A stretch of 64,000 nucleotides of DNA from Typhlomys cinereus (GCA_023101885.1 JALPQD010000405.1:1886722-1950721), one strand, 5' to 3'; counted from the first letter of the stretch, positions 11,851 to 25,559 are shown. The notes: a model not told the origin generated them from the sequence alone. A program made the numbers and translations.

Positions 11851-12889
11851 TGCTGACAATCAATAATCTGCAAACTTTAAGAAAATTTCAGTGAGATACT
11901 ACTTTTTTTGGAAATAGTGAAGATAGTCTTAAGTGACATAATGGTAAGAGGGACCACATATTCAATGGTGGTTCCCCAAGATTATCTTGGCTAGTGATGT
12001 CATAGCCCTCTTTCTGTAAATACATTTTATGATGTTTGTACACAATAAAATTGGCTAAAGGTGGATTTCTCAGAACCTTAACCAACACCCTAAAATGATG
12101 CTTAACTGTGATATGAAGTATTGAAAATTACTAGTTGACATTATGGCTCAAGTGGTTTTACTATTCTGATCTCCTATTAAGTCATCTACACAATTCTTAA
12201 AAATTGCTGTCCAACAAAGATCTTTCTAAAAAGATAAATTAAATATGAAATTATAATATAAAATATACATAACAGTTTGAAATACTGGTAATAAGGAAAT
12301 CAGAGGATCAAGTTTATAAGCCACTAATCTTAAAATTGCAATTGTGGGGGGATGAATGCAAAAAAATTTCTGCATTAATTTCATACTGCAGAACTTGAGT
12401 GGTATTCAGGAAGACTTGTTAAGTTACTTCTCTCAAATGTATAATTGTATAGTGACCTGTACTTTCTATTCACTAACTTAACTGACAACTCTTAGGAACT
12501 GTTTTTGCCAAGCAAATTTGAAATATCTGTATATACAAGGTCCCGGATTCCATCTACAGCATATACACCAAAAATGTTCAGGATTACATGATTTTCATAT
12601 ATTGTCTTAGAAAACCTCTCCCCACTTTCATTTGTCTAGTTACTCTTCCATTACAGTTAATTTCTCCAATATATATACTTTTGCATATCTAATTTAACAG
12701 TATTGTTTGAATATTTTTCTATACATTTCCTCACTAATACTGCCTATACTTTTAGAATGAAAAAAAGACCCATATAATTTATATCAGACATCTAATATTG
12801 TGATACTTCATCTAAACTTTCTTTAAAAATCACTATTCAAGGACAAGACAGATCTTAAAGTGAAATGGAAATACATTAAATGGATTGCT

Positions 12890-13095
12890 TTTTTTTTTCT
12901 TTTATTCTTTTCTTTTTTGAGATAGGGTTTCATGTAGCCTAGGATGGGTTCAAACTATAAGTAGCTGAGAATAACCTTGAATTTCCAAACTTTTTGCCTC
13001 TGCCTCCACAGTTCTGGGATTATAGGCATTTGCCTCCATGTAGTTTTATGGTTCCTGCATGCTAGGCATGCATGCATTCTACCAACTCAGCTACA
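12890..13095 (-). repeat. B1-like SINE followed by ID/B4-like piece
   Basis: 'gagatagggtttcatgtagc' and 'cagttctgggattataggca' are antisense B1. 'catgcattctaccaactcag' continues as an antisense tRNA-related part, as in B4 composites. Confidence 0.65.
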
Positions 13096-13849
13096 TCCCT
13101 AATTCTTCATTTCACTATTTTTCAAAGCAAGCTATCCACTCCTCCATAATCTACTTATCAACAAAGATCTGTGATTATAAAAGTTTCCCCAATTCTATAA
13201 AACTTATATTACTGTCCTCTGACCTGCATCTGTGTACCATGAGATGCATGTGTGCATGCTTCTACCTCCTCTCAAATAAATAAAATACATATAAAAAACC
13301 TACATTACATTCTGCAGTCTAAAAAAAATTTTGAAAAATGCTACTACTCAAATAACTTTTTGTTTTAAACTAGAAATCATTCTGCAATTCTGCCTTTGAT
13401 TTCACTCAAGAAAATATGAACATTTCAATTATAATTCAATACTGATTCTGTAAATCCTACATGTAGCTTTCCAGTTTTATTATCTAAATGACCCAATTAC
13501 AAGTGCCTTTGAAATACCTATCAAAAAGTCTAATTAACCATTGTTTGCATAAAAAATTTACATTTATTCAATCCTGTTCCTTGTACTCAACAAATTACAT
13601 TGCCTATTCTTTCTAAAATTCCAAAGTAGCCTTGAAAAATCATTATCTAGCTCAAGTTGAAAGATCCTATTGGCAAACTTTGATAATGAAACATGAATTT
13701 CAAAAGGTAGGCCTAAAGAAATATTATGAGCACGTAAAAACACTGAAAATATTGTTACCTTCTTACAAAGTAAAATAACTGGAAATAATGAGTGTGTAAG
13801 ACTGATTAATAAATGAATAGCTGGAATAGCATACGTGTTTTAGAATACA

Positions 13850-14036
13850 GGACTGGCAAGATGGTGCAGGGGGTGAAGGTATTTGCCATGCAAGCCTGGA
13901 GATCTGGGCTCATGCCTGGAAATCAAATGATGGAAGGAAAGTGCCAACTCCCAGAAGTTGTCAATTCACCTCCAAATGAGTGTATAGAAGTCAGTATGAT
14001 CACACGTGCATGTGAAAACACACACACATAAAAATA
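13850..14036 (+). repeat. B3/B2-type SINE
   Basis: A variant head 'ggactggcaagatggtgcag', then 'gtgccaactcccagaagttg' and 'tcaattcacctcc', with a CA-rich tail. This is the B3-like 'cctctgacctccac' architecture and differs from the dominant SINE here. Confidence 0.65.
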
Positions 14037-14628
14037 CTACAATACAGTACCATGTGAAAAGGTAGTGTGTGATACGGCACTTGACTAGATGCATTAAAAT
14101 CCTAGGTTCAATCTTTAATCAGAAAAATACACCATATTGTAAAAAACACAAGCTATAAAACCTTTTTAAGATTTTAAAGACATCTAGAAAAGTTAAGTGA
14201 TTAGATTACAGTTTAAAGGTAAAAAATAACTTGGTGGTGCTTGGATCATTAATTCTGTTATAGCCTGGGTTACATAATGAATAAAAGAATAAATGAATGA
14301 TTGAATACAGTGGGAATCTCTTTATTCCTCTTTCATTAAATGTTTTAAATGGAAAGAAAACAATGTTTTTATTTTTAAGAAATACTGCTTCAAATATCCA
14401 TGTAAAACACAAGAAATTACTTTGAAAGCAGAGACATAGATGTAGATGGAGCTAACAAAATGTCCTTAGAAGTACCAAAAAAAAAATCAAGTACATTTCT
14501 TATTATACACATATTCTAAAATTACAATTTTGACTTTTAATGGGTTTTAATGGGTTAAGTCCTCACTTGAATCTTGAGTTTATCTGTAAAATTAAACGAT
14601 CTACTAGCTACTCAAACACTCCCTCACT

Positions 14629-14705
14629 GGGTCAATGAGATGGCTCAGTAAGTGAGGTGCATGTTGTGCACTTTGGCATGCATGTATGCACTCTTTCTCT
14701 GTCCC
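14629..14705 (+). repeat. B2/B3-type SINE fragment
   Basis: 'gggtcaatgagatggctcag' followed by a truncated body. Only the head is recognisable. Confidence 0.5.
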
Positions 14706-15012
14706 ACTCTATACCAATCAAATATATATATATCCTTACTTTACAAGTTCCTGAGTGTTTTTCTCCAAAGAGGAATATAGTTAATGTTCTTTTCCTTGTG
14801 TATCTTTCTGCTAAAGTATGCTATAGTTCCCCAGATATTTTATATACTCTGATGCTTGATTTCTTATTCACTATATCTATCTCCTCCAAAAATGTGAAAC
14901 TTTGAAAAATAATGTCACAAAAAGCTCAAATTGTATACAGAATATCGAAATTGAGATCATTATTAAATTTGTTCTATGAAGAAAGAGAACCTTGTTAACA
15001 TCATTAAGGAAG

Positions 15013-15048
15013 CTGAAGGGAGGCAGGAAACTGAAGGGAGGCAGGAAA
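15013..15048. repeat. 18-bp tandem duplication
   Basis: CTGAAGGGAGGCAGGAAA occurs twice in perfect tandem. Confidence 0.9.
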
Positions 15049-15208
15049 CTGAATAGCAAAATCTAGGTCAAGATGGTGATATTTTTGCCAGTAGAAGGAA
15101 GAAGTCTACGGAGAAACCTTTAATCTAATAAACACAATAGCTCTTCTTCCCGTTAACTCTGATATACAAGTCAATACATTAGATTGTTAAATTATTAACA
15201 GGTGTGAC

Positions 15209-15248
15209 AAAAAAAAAAAAAAAAAAAAAAAAAAAGAAAGAAAGAAAA
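15209..15248 (+). repeat. Poly(A) tract with GAAA repeats
   Basis: 27 consecutive A residues, then GAAAGAAAGAAAA. No recognisable retroelement body precedes it, so its origin is unclear. Confidence 0.9.
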
Positions 15249-16016
15249 TGCTTCCTAGAGCTCAGCAGTGCCTGGCAGCCCTTTCCAAGACACCATCTAA
15301 ATCTGAGTGAGAACGGGAAACAGACACGGCTGCCAGAATTCTGTCTCCTACCAATATCCCATGACTGTTACAACCCCCAAATAGGTACACAAGCAACTTA
15401 TAAAACAGGCGAGCTTCCACAGTTAAGACTTACCACTGAATAAGAAAGAAGGTTTTGGAAAGACAAGTTCTACAAAGTATTTTATTATAGTTAATATTAT
15501 ATTGTTTATTAAATTAATATAAAGCTATAAAAATTAAGATTTAATATTTCCTATAATCCTAACAGAAAAATGATCTTATATTATTAAACAAAAAAGTTAA
15601 TTGAAAAAGCAAAATCTTTATACATAAGACTCGCTTCAAAAGGATCTGATTTTCAAAGATTTTTAGAGTCTATCATTTTCCTTATAATGGTCTAATAAGT
15701 ATCTCAGTGAATCAGTTTTTCTCATATTTTATAGACAGATCAATTTCAGTGATAAAATACAACTAGCAGGGTTAAGAGTTTGAAAATCTATGTAAAACTA
15801 CTTTCATGAGGGTACTCAAATCTCATGTTTTTCTGATGAATTGCATTAAAAATATGAAAGATGTATGGCAACAATACCTTTATTTAGAATATGGTAATAA
15901 GAACACCAAATATTGGCCTTTCATCTTAGAACCCCCAAATTTATCATTTCTTCCACCAAGAAAAACAAATAAGCACACACTGATGGTTAAACATTAACAA
16001 AGTATTTGAACTTCTA

Positions 16017-16140
16017 AGCTGGATGTACAAGCAAATGCCTATAACACAAGAACTAAGGAGATGGGGGCGCGAAGAGGAGTTTAAGGTCATCCTCGGCCCA
16101 CACAGGGAGCATTATTCAGACTAGACTATCTGAAGAGCAA
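16017..16140 (+). repeat. B1-like SINE
   Basis: 'gctggatgtacaagcaaatg' and 'aaggtcatcctcggcccaca'. Strongly diverged. Confidence 0.55.
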
Positions 16141-17724
16141 AATGTATTACTTTCTTAATGTGTTCCTGAAAATAAAGAGAAAACAGAACACGAGGAAAAC
16201 TGGATTTAGATATCAGAAAAAGATAATCAAAAGGCTCTTCTCCCATTCCTAAGAGATACAAATGAAAACATTGAGATGACCACTTTTTACGCAGGAATAA
16301 AGTTGTAAAGTGTCAACAATAAATTGATTGCATAGAAATGATTTAGAATAGTGGGTTCTTTCAAGGATTATCAATGGAATTTAGATTTTTAAATTTCAAC
16401 CAACTTTTTGGAAGGTCACTTCTACATACAGAATTCCAGTAAACCCTTGATCCAACAATTTTATTTCCAAGAACTTAATCTTTAAACTCTTCTTTGTTGC
16501 TGTAAGAAGTTGTCAACCTATCTCAATTACTTGCCTGTCACAGACTTTGTATTACTTCTGAGTTTTCTCTCATCTTTTAAAAATAAAGTCTCTTTAGTTT
16601 CTATGGATCCATTCTTAACGTGCTTAAACATTTTTTAAAAATTCTTCTTGGGACTCAATAAGCACAATGAATCTGCTAACTGAAGTCTTGATTCCTAGAA
16701 AATTTGAAACTTATTTCTTCAAATTCTGCTTCTAGTATCTATTTTCTATAGAAAAAAAATTTTAAAGCTTCAAACTGTGTTCCTTCAGTCTTCCAATTTT
16801 TTTTCACCTATGCCTACCTAATTCAATCCCAATTCTAGTTTCTGAAGTCTTTGGAAGTGTATATATGCCAAAGCAGCTTCTTTGTATGTTTAGCTTTAAA
16901 CAACTGTTCCATTCTTCAAATTACTTATATAGTTAATCTTTGATACCTACTGTGAAGGCATCTCTAAAAAAGTTTCGAATTGCTGTTAAGTACATACCAA
17001 CATATTTAGGCTGATTCCACCTTAACTGTGATGACCTGAGTTTTTTTGAATACTCAAGGAACGTTGCTACTTCTCAGTACTCCAGTTTCACTCATCAGAT
17101 CAGAGCAACTTTCCTCATTCCTTATGGTATGTAGTGTGCTACACATATAATTTCTAGCTCAATGTCACATAGTATAGCATCTTTGGCACAGAACTTTAGG
17201 GGGAGATGATGTCCCACTGCACATTATACTTCAGCAGATTTTGTGTTTTGACTTTTGTTAATGCAAGATGTAATTCTAGAAGACTTCAAATTTGCAGCTC
17301 AAATTCTCCCAGTTTGGAAATGTTCTCAAGGCAAGCAGCTTAACCTTGTATTTCCTAAACCAGTTTTTTTCTTTTTTCTCTTCAAATAAGGTCTTGGTTT
17401 AGTGATTCTTTGCTGTACTGTTAATTCTTCAATACTTGTAAGATTTTTAGGAAGAGACCTGATTTGAGAAGCCTTGGTCATCATATTACCCAATACTTTC
17501 CTTCAATATGTTAACATCAAATTCTCAAAAACTCAAATTATATGCAAACATCTGGAAAGCAACCAACTGATATAAAAATCTATGCCCACTAAAACAGTAC
17601 TTCCAAAGGTTAAAAAAAATTATTACAGGGGCATGTGAGGTAGCTCTGCATGATTTTGATCCCTCTCATAAATATTTAAAAAGTTAAGCTATACCAAAGT
17701 TCAATTAACAAAATGTAATTCCTA

Positions 17725-17757
17725 TTGGGAATTCCTATTCTACATAGGAATTCCCAA
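17725..17757. repeat. Perfect inverted repeat, 14-bp arms, 5-bp loop
   Basis: TTGGGAATTCCTAT and ATAGGAATTCCCAA flank TCTAC. The arms pair perfectly and would form a hairpin in the CSTF3 intron 3 RNA. It is not part of a recognised repeat. Confidence 0.92.
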
Positions 17758-18349
17758 GAAAGGATAATTAAGTGTCCTGAAAAACTTCTTTAATATTTCC
17801 TATGACTAAATAAAATGTTGAGCACAAATCCTGACAAGATTTTTTTAGAATGGTAAACAGTATTAAACATACTACTAATGCTTTTTTTTTAAAAGAGAGC
17901 TTTTATATTTTTCAAAATCTAAAGAATATGTTTAAGTTAAAACAGGAAAATATATTTTCAACATCTATATGCCTCCATAATTTCACTCAAGCATCAGATC
18001 AGACATTGACATGCAAATAAACAAGTCAAACCTCATGGATGACAGGAAAATATCTACAGTTTAATAATTTGGCAAACCTACCCAAGATTTGACAACAAAC
18101 ACATGAAAACTCAAGCTTTTGTAATGTATGTAACTGCACCAAACTCTCAGGAAATCTACACCTATTCAGTAAAATTTTATTGAATCCAGTCAGGGGTTTA
18201 CTGTATGTTTAACTTTTTTATCTGAAAGTATTCCAGAATCACAACCAACCTATTTGTGTGTGTGGGGGATGTCTTTCAAATGCTAAGTCAATTAGTACTA
18301 TTCTTAATGGACAACCTTATAAACAAAATTATTTTATGTGAACCCCTAA

Positions 18350-18462
18350 GCCAGGCATGTAATCACATTCCTATACTACTACTAACCCAAGGGATAAGGG
18401 GAGAAAAAAACCTTAAGTTTCAGGACAGTCTGGGCAATATAGAAAGAGCTATGTCTTAAAAA
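18350..18462 (+). repeat. B1-like SINE
   Basis: 'gccaggcatgtaatcacatt' and 'ttcaggacagtctgggcaat'. Confidence 0.65.
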
Positions 18463-18474
18463 AGGAGGAATGAG

Positions 18475-18695
18475 AGTTGGAGAGATGGCTCATCTGCCTT
18501 AAAAGCAGAAAGTCCTGAGTTCAGATCCCAGGTCCCATGTAAAAACACAGGTGGCAGCCTGCACTTTCGGCCCTAGTGGTTGGAGCCTGGGAAATCCCTA
18601 AGAGAAGAAGAAAGAGGTAGAAGCAATCCAGGATAATTCTGAAGTCACACACACACACACACACACACACACATAAATAAGTTTTTAAAAAAAAG
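18475..18695 (+). repeat. tRNA-headed SINE, older subfamily, with (AC)n
   Basis: It has the 'ttggagagatggctcatctg' head with a small internal deletion, 'gagttcagatcccaggtccc', and a tail expanded to (AC)14 at 18646-18673. Confidence 0.85.
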
Positions 18696-19008
18696 GAGAT
18701 GAGAGATGAAAAAGAGAAGGGAAAAGAGGGAAAGGGAAAAAAGTCCAATTTCAAAGAAGCATCTTGTAATATATAACTGTTAGGGCTATTAGACAAAAAG
18801 AATTAATTTCTTTTTAGTACTCTTAAGGATAAAGACGGATTATTTTCTAAACCTGATTGTTACCAGTAAGGTATTAGCCACTAGAATTTTATAATCATAA
18901 AATTTTAATATAACTGTTACCATATCCCATTAAAATTTGGGAGCAGGAGATATAACTCAGTGCTTGTTGAGAGCATCCCTGACATTCAGGAAGGAATCCC
19001 CAAGCAGG

Positions 19009-19130
19009 CTGGAAAGGTGGCTCAGTGGTCAAAGTGCTCAAAAGAGCACCCAAGTTTAATCCCCAGTACCATATCCTGACATAAACAAGTTAAAATCATA
19101 TGTGTGTGTGTGTGTGTGTGTATGTATGTA
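19009..19130 (+). repeat. B2-like SINE head plus (TG)n
   Basis: 'gctggaaaggtggctcagtg' then 'ttaatccccagtacca', ending in a (TG)n run at about 19098-19122. Confidence 0.65.
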
Positions 19131-19159
19131 CGTATGTTTTCTGCTATGGATTATTTTTT

Positions 19160-19230
19160 CTTTTGCTTTGAGACAGGATTTTACTATATAGCCCTTGCTA
19201 GCCTCAAATTTACAGTATTCTTGTCTCAGA
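19160..19230 (-). repeat. B1-like fragment
   Basis: 'gagacaggattttactatat' followed by 'agcctcaaatttacagtatt', antisense to B1. Confidence 0.6.
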
Positions 19231-20499
19231 CAACCAAGTATTAATATTATAATAACATACTGGCTTAAACCTTAATGTTTAGGTCAGTAACTACTATTCA
19301 TTAAGTTAATCTATGAATTAAACACTGATCAGTCTACCTGAACTTACCAAGGAATAAAACTTTTAAACATTTTAGATTTTTCATATAATTACTAAATACA
19401 GATTACTCTGATAGTTTTTGGAGATCCTAGAAAGTAACTAAATAGATTAAGAATCAATACTGGCTCGGTAACTGAAGTACAATAAGCTCTTTGATTTTTA
19501 CTATAAAGACATTATTTCATGAAATGCCAATTTTATCGTAAAAGCATATATCATTACTATGTCAGCACAGCTCTAATACTCATTAGAATAAAATTAGAAA
19601 ATCAGAGCCTAGTAAGATCTACCTTTATTTTTGACATATGTTTGCGAACCAGTGCTCTTGTGTTTACTTTTCTTAATTTTAATCATATTTAGGTATTCCC
19701 TAAGTATCCAGATATTCCAGAGGTATGTAGATTTATTTCTACTTAAAACTACATTGACTCTTGTTACTAGGTTAAAAGCCTAAGTGGGACCTTACCACCA
19801 TGATTGTTCTGCTCCGCTGGTATCACCGTCCTGTTCAGTGCACTCATGCGTTAAATTACAGATTTAACACAGGCATTTTTCATTAATAAAATGCAGTTAA
19901 CAGATGGACTATCTATAGATAGTAACTTGGGAAATCCCATTGGATTAGCTAGACAATAATAGTTTAATTGGACTTAATAAGACCAACTGTATGTTAAAAC
20001 ACTTCAAGGAGTCAAATTATCCAATGCAACAACCAACCAGTTTCATCTACTATGCAGAGCAAGCGACTCTTAGACATGGTTTTTTGGTAAATGTCACATT
20101 TCCCGGACTATGAATATGATTAAAAGCAAAAAAGGTTGTTGTAGCTTGTTTCTTTAAAACTCAATGGAACAATGAAAACAAGTGAGAATTTCTAATCAAT
20201 ACAATGTCTTTGAAAATTAATGCTTCCTTTTTAAACTATATACATACCCAGAATGGTTTCAACCTAATATTTCCTTAGAACAAAATTATAACCACCTCAT
20301 TGCTTTAGCATATTTGTGAATATTTGTGATGATCATCTATGCTATTCCAGTGGTACTTTCTAACAGTTTGATTTCAATTCTAGATTAACTGGATATGTGT
20401 GTGCTTTCTACTTAAGAAAAAATTCATGTTAGCAATTGCAAGTCTGTGTAAATATTGGAATAAGAAGATAAAATTCAGAGTAAAAACCATCAAGCTACA

Positions 20500-20565
20500 C
20501 TGGGCATGGTGATACACCCCTATCATGCAGCACTTGTAAAATAGAGGCAGGAGGTTCAATTTGAG
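20500..20565 (+). repeat. B1-like fragment
   Basis: 'actgggcatggtgatacacc' and 'cagcacttgtaaaatagagg'. Confidence 0.6.
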
Positions 20566-21411
20566 AAAACTGTGAACACTAATTTTTGACTCCTCAAATA
20601 AAGCATGTTTTCCTTTCCTTCATCAAGGCCTCAGTATCTGTTCTTTTTGTTAAGGCTCCTCAGCTAACTCCTATATAAAAGTCAGGCCTCACTGTATAAA
20701 ATTTGTTCAAGAGGATTTCCTCAACCTATACTCCAGGTAGGTTCCCTATACTATTTTTTTCAGGTGTTCATTGACAACTAGCAACTGTCAAGTGTTTTAC
20801 TCAGTTGATAGTGGAAAGTTAATACATTTTAGAAGTTATTTAGGAAGTACGCCAATTCTTACCATCTTCTTGTGATAGAAAGTGAAAGTAAGAATCTAAC
20901 ATGACACATCATTTTCTTTGTACCTATAGTCACATATAATATACAGATAGTGGGGTCTGAAAAATACATGCTTTAAACTATCAATAGAGTGAAGCACTTG
21001 TACTATTGGAAAATATTTTTAACTTTGGGCAATTTTATCTGAAACCAACCAGGTATGTTTTACTCTACTAAAAATCTTACCATGTTAAGATGCTTCTACA
21101 TTGGGGAGAAAAAAAAAAACACCTCACCTAGAGTTTTTTGTGAACATAGTTCTGTATTTCATTATACACAATGTCCTGAGATTTACAACTCCAGGGTATA
21201 CACTTTCAGTTCTTCGGAAGTGAGAAGCTTTAGAGGAAAATAATTCAAAGTAATAATACAGGAATCTATTTAAAATCGACTGAATGGCAATATGGACTTT
21301 CTGTGTAAATTTATTTCAGTTCTTGGTGACCTAAGATTGCCAGATGATTAACACAAGTGGATTGTAAATTCGGGGCCCTCAAAAATCATAAATTATAAAC
21401 AACTTGAAACC

Positions 21412-21535
21412 AAATGTGGTAAATGCATACATGTAATCCTCCAAGTCTGAGGCAGGAGGACGGCCACAAATTTGAGGTCAGCTTGTACCCTACGTCAAGT
21501 ATCTAGCCAGTACTATGTGATAGAACTTTAGAAAA
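21412..21535 (+). repeat. B1-like SINE
   Basis: 'aatgtggtaaatgcatacat', then 'gaggcaggaggacggccaca' and 'gaggtcagcttgtaccctac'. Confidence 0.6.
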
Positions 21536-22384
21536 AAATAGAACTCCTTATAATTTCAATGTTATTTGCCCATTTTATATCAAGGATTCTTTTTTAAAGA
21601 TAACTATATATTGTGTTCTTAAATTCAATTTTTCATTTCTATTTTTCCTTGGCTTCTTTCACAATTTCTAATAACCTAAACATCTCCCCTTCAATATATT
21701 ACAACAAATGAAGCATAGTCTATTCTTTCAGAAAACTTATTTTGTAAGACTTTGACACTACCTGGAAAGTTTGGCAAGCAGATAGTAAAAGGCCAACCTG
21801 ATAGCTATCCTCTAAGCTCCACACCTGGGAGGCAAAGGTGAGCACACAGCAAGCAAGACCCAGGCTGGTCTGTGCTACAGAGTCCTGCACATTAACCAAC
21901 TAGAACACTAAAAGGCTACAGTTAAATGCTTGTTTTGGTCTTGATTTAAGAAAACATCAATTTCATTATTTCCTTGGTAACTAAATGAGTCAATCTTATT
22001 GTGGAATGTGAAGGAAAAAAATATCTACAGCTGGATGTATACAGAGCTTAAGATATACAAGGCCCTGGGTTCAAGCCTCGATACTGAGAAATGGTAATAA
22101 CTAATCCCTTAAAAGCTCAGAATGAACAACTTGCCACTTTTGTATGTGAAATTCCCTTCTACTTCAAATTAGACCCATGTATACACAACTAAAAGCCAAA
22201 ATCGCAAATATTTAATAAAACAAAAAGCATCAGAAGTAACCAAAATCATCTAGGGGTTTGCATTAACATTTTAAGCTAGAAGAATGTCTGATTGTATGCT
22301 TATTTTAAAAATTAGGACTTTAAAAAAAGAAACACAAAATAGCAACAAGTAGATTCTAGATAGGATCTTATATAAAGCAAGCAA

Positions 22385-22455
22385 GAGGTGGGGTTCACAT
22401 TTGTAATTCTAGTACATGGAAAGTTGAGACTAGCCAAGACTACAGGATAAGACTG
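22385..22455 (+). repeat. B1-like fragment
   Basis: 'aagaggtggggttcacattt' followed by a decayed B1 body. Weak. Confidence 0.4.
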
Positions 22456-22689
22456 CCTAAATTTTTTATTGTATGAAGCTAATTTGAGGTTGAATGTTTC
22501 ATTGTGTTCTGCAATTTTTAAAGATTTATTTGGTCTGTTAAGTGGCTCAGCAAGTAAATTTTTAAAACTTAAACAATTCGGGAAAAATTGTCTTAAAGCA
22601 ATTTTATGTGGTTGAGTAATGTATTTTTTTCAAATGTACACCAAAATTCTGATACATGAACACAGCTAAATACAGAAAGCTCTAGCAAA

Positions 22690-22945
22690 GGGCTGGAGAA
22701 ATGGTTTAAGAGTTAAACTCTGCCTCGAAAACAGAAAGACCTGAGTTTAGATCCTAGATCGCACATAAAATATCAGATGGAAATGGCAGCAGCTTGCACT
22801 TCCAGCTCTGGAAAGCAGAGCCTGGGAAAGAGCAGAGCAAAGCAAAAAGGAGATAGAAGTAATCCAGAATTCCCAGTCACTCTTAGCCTCCACAGGCACA
22901 CACAGTGCCCTCTGATCCACAAAGATACCCACATACAAATAAAAC
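22690..22945 (+). repeat. tRNA-headed SINE, older subfamily
   Basis: The head is 'gggctggagaaatggtttaa'. The body 'aatggcagcagcttgcactt' and the tail 'cacagtgccctctgatccac' are recognisable. Confidence 0.85.
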
Positions 22946-23764
22946 ATTACTAGATCTATATAAAAAATTGCCTAATTATCAACCAGATAATCCATAATAC
23001 CTGTGTGTGTTGTGTATGTACACTTACTGAACTCAAGGTTTCACAAAGCACGCTCGGCAAACTCTCTGATACTGAGCCATAGCCACCTCCTTTTCATTCT
23101 GTTTGGAGGCAGTGCCTCACTAAGTGCTCCTTGTCCTCTTACGTCCCAGATAGTGGGAAAGGCCTATACATTAGATCTAGTTATGCAGAAAATATATTGA
23201 AAGCTCAGTAAGAGTTGGCTATTAACTGAGACAGTCTGAAAAATAAAGGGAATATCAACATTGACAAGATACAGCTGAAAATCAACAATGAATTTTTAAA
23301 TTCCTAAAAAAACCTAATTTAGAAAAGACTTCATATGGGGTGTAGTGACACCTGTGGCATGTACAATCCCAAAGAAGAAAATCAAGATCCTACCTTAGAA
23401 AAAAAAATACGTTTTTCCATAAAATTAAGGAATACCAGAGCAACTCAAAATATGTGCTATTTTAAATAAGATAAATACAATTCATGTATACTTGAGTGAG
23501 GTACACAGTGTTAACTTGTTGCCAATATAGTGAAATTCAGAACAAAATGGCTTAAAGTTCTCAGTAGTAAAATACAGCTAAGAAAAACTCTTACCTAGAA
23601 TACGTAAGATTTTTCCACTCATTTCATAATTTACAGATTTTAAACATGAGTTGTAAGTTTGGTGGGGGAAGGACCATTATTGAAAATAATTAATCAATTA
23701 GAGAACAGAATGAATCTGTAACAGTTAAAAATTTTAAGCAAGAAGTATATTGGAAAACTAAGCT

Positions 23765-24050
23765 GCATGTTGCCTATGTCAGTACTTGGGAGGCTGAGGT
23801 AGGAATATCCGGTTTGAAGCCTGACGGTGCTACAGAAGACTCAGTACAAAAGACTCAAAATAACAACAAAAAAATTAAAAACAAAACACATATAGCACTT
23901 AGCCAGGTATGGTAGAACATACTTATAATGCCAGCACTCAAGAGGCAGCTGCAAGAGGGTCTCAAGTTTTGAAGCTAACCTAGGCCACTACAAAAAGCAG
24001 CATTCTATCTCAACAAAGACACCAAAAAAAAAAAAAAAAAAAAAAAAAGC
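23765..24050 (+). repeat. Two tandem B1-like SINEs
   Basis: The first B1 (about 23765-23890) has 'gtacttgggaggctgaggta'. The second (about 23902-24050) begins 'agccaggtatggtagaacat' and ends in a 23-residue A tail. Confidence 0.75.
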
Positions 24051-24204
24051 CCTTTATATGTTGTTGACACTATCACATATATCTAAGTAAGTTTTCCTTG
24101 AAGTGAAAAATACCATATTTTTAAATTTTGATATTTGAAAAAATACAAAAATTACTTCTGCAGCAGTAGAGTGTCTTCATTTTTCTTTCTCATATGATAG
24201 AACT

Positions 24205-24305
24205 GACAGGCACCAGCACTCAGGAGGATGAGTTTGATGCAGCCCTGGTTACAAAGTGAATATGAGGCCAGCCTGAGCTAGTGAGTTTCAAAACAAAATA
24301 CCAAC
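24205..24305 (+). repeat. B1-like fragment
   Basis: 'gcaccagcactcaggaggat' and 'aggccagcctgagctagtga'. Confidence 0.6.
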
Positions 24306-25559
24306 AGGCATCGCCTGGGAATAAATGGTATTATATTTTAGTTGTTTATTACAACTAAAATGTCTATAATACCTTATAAGTCACCTTTTTCTTAAACTTA
24401 GAAAGTGAGAGGAAAGGATGCTACTATTTTCCAACAGTTGTGAAACATCGAACTGAGCTAGAAGAGTAACCAATTTAGACCCAATAATAAAAACTGGGAG
24501 TTTTAAGTCAACCTTGGGGCTATAAAGTAAGATCTTATCTTAAAGAAAAAAGTGTGTGACAAATACACACAAATCTTAGCCTCAATTATGGATCTTAATA
24601 CAAAGCAAATGACAGTTATCTCAAGGTACTTCTTGAATATGTAAGAAAAGTCCAGCTGTTCTTAAAGATATAAAAAATGTTGTGTCAGATATTAAATGAC
24701 TAAGACTTGACTACTGTCTTTGAAGGCCTTAACACTCCACCCCCCCCCCAAAAAAAAACTGCAGCTAGAAACACAAAACACATACTGATTCTTTGAAGAC
24801 AAAATTCTCCCAAGCCTGAGTGGGTGAGCGATGGCTCCAAAGGGAAGTACTTTGGATATATCCATGAATAAAATGAGGGAGCTAAACTAACTCATCTGCT
24901 GACTATATTATGGCTACATACACATGCAAATACTTGCAGTATTTATAGTGTGGCGGGTGAAAAGAAAAGTTATCCAAAAACCATAAATGGCCAATGCGTT
25001 TTTAAAATCCAGTACATGAAAGGCTGCAGAAATTTTCACCATAAGGCCTTCTACCATGTCTTTTTTGATAGACTTATATTATATACAAAAGCTGAACTTC
25101 TGCACCTAAAAAAGTCTGTAACTACACCTGTTCTAACTGTTATCTAATTTATATTTTTAGAAATGTCAGGACAACTTTAGGACTTTGGCATCTTTATGAC
25201 AAGATGCATTTCTATAACATTACATTATCTCAAAAGTGCATTTCAATCCTTTGACTTGGATTTGTCTTTTGAACTATCCCTTAACATCTCCAGACAAACT
25301 TCTTTAGAAGACCCTCAGGCATAGAATATGGCAACTTATCCACATCATGCTTCCCTGAGGCTTAGAATCGACGAGTTTCTCAAGAAATTGTGTTCAATGC
25401 AAACTATTTACTATTTTTGTTCAAATGGCTGTGGTGATTTCAGCACTTTACAGGAGGAAGGAATACAGACAAATCAATTACTTATTTTTTTGCTACAAAT
25501 TTCCTAAGAACAAAATTTAGTATTAAGCTAAAGCATTCTCATCCACGTTCAAGGCTTTT

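Noticed and set aside
24950..25147. 65-codon open frame in unique sequence of intron 3
   Set aside because: No splice sites or recognisable motif, and the length is expected by chance. I found no support for an exon.
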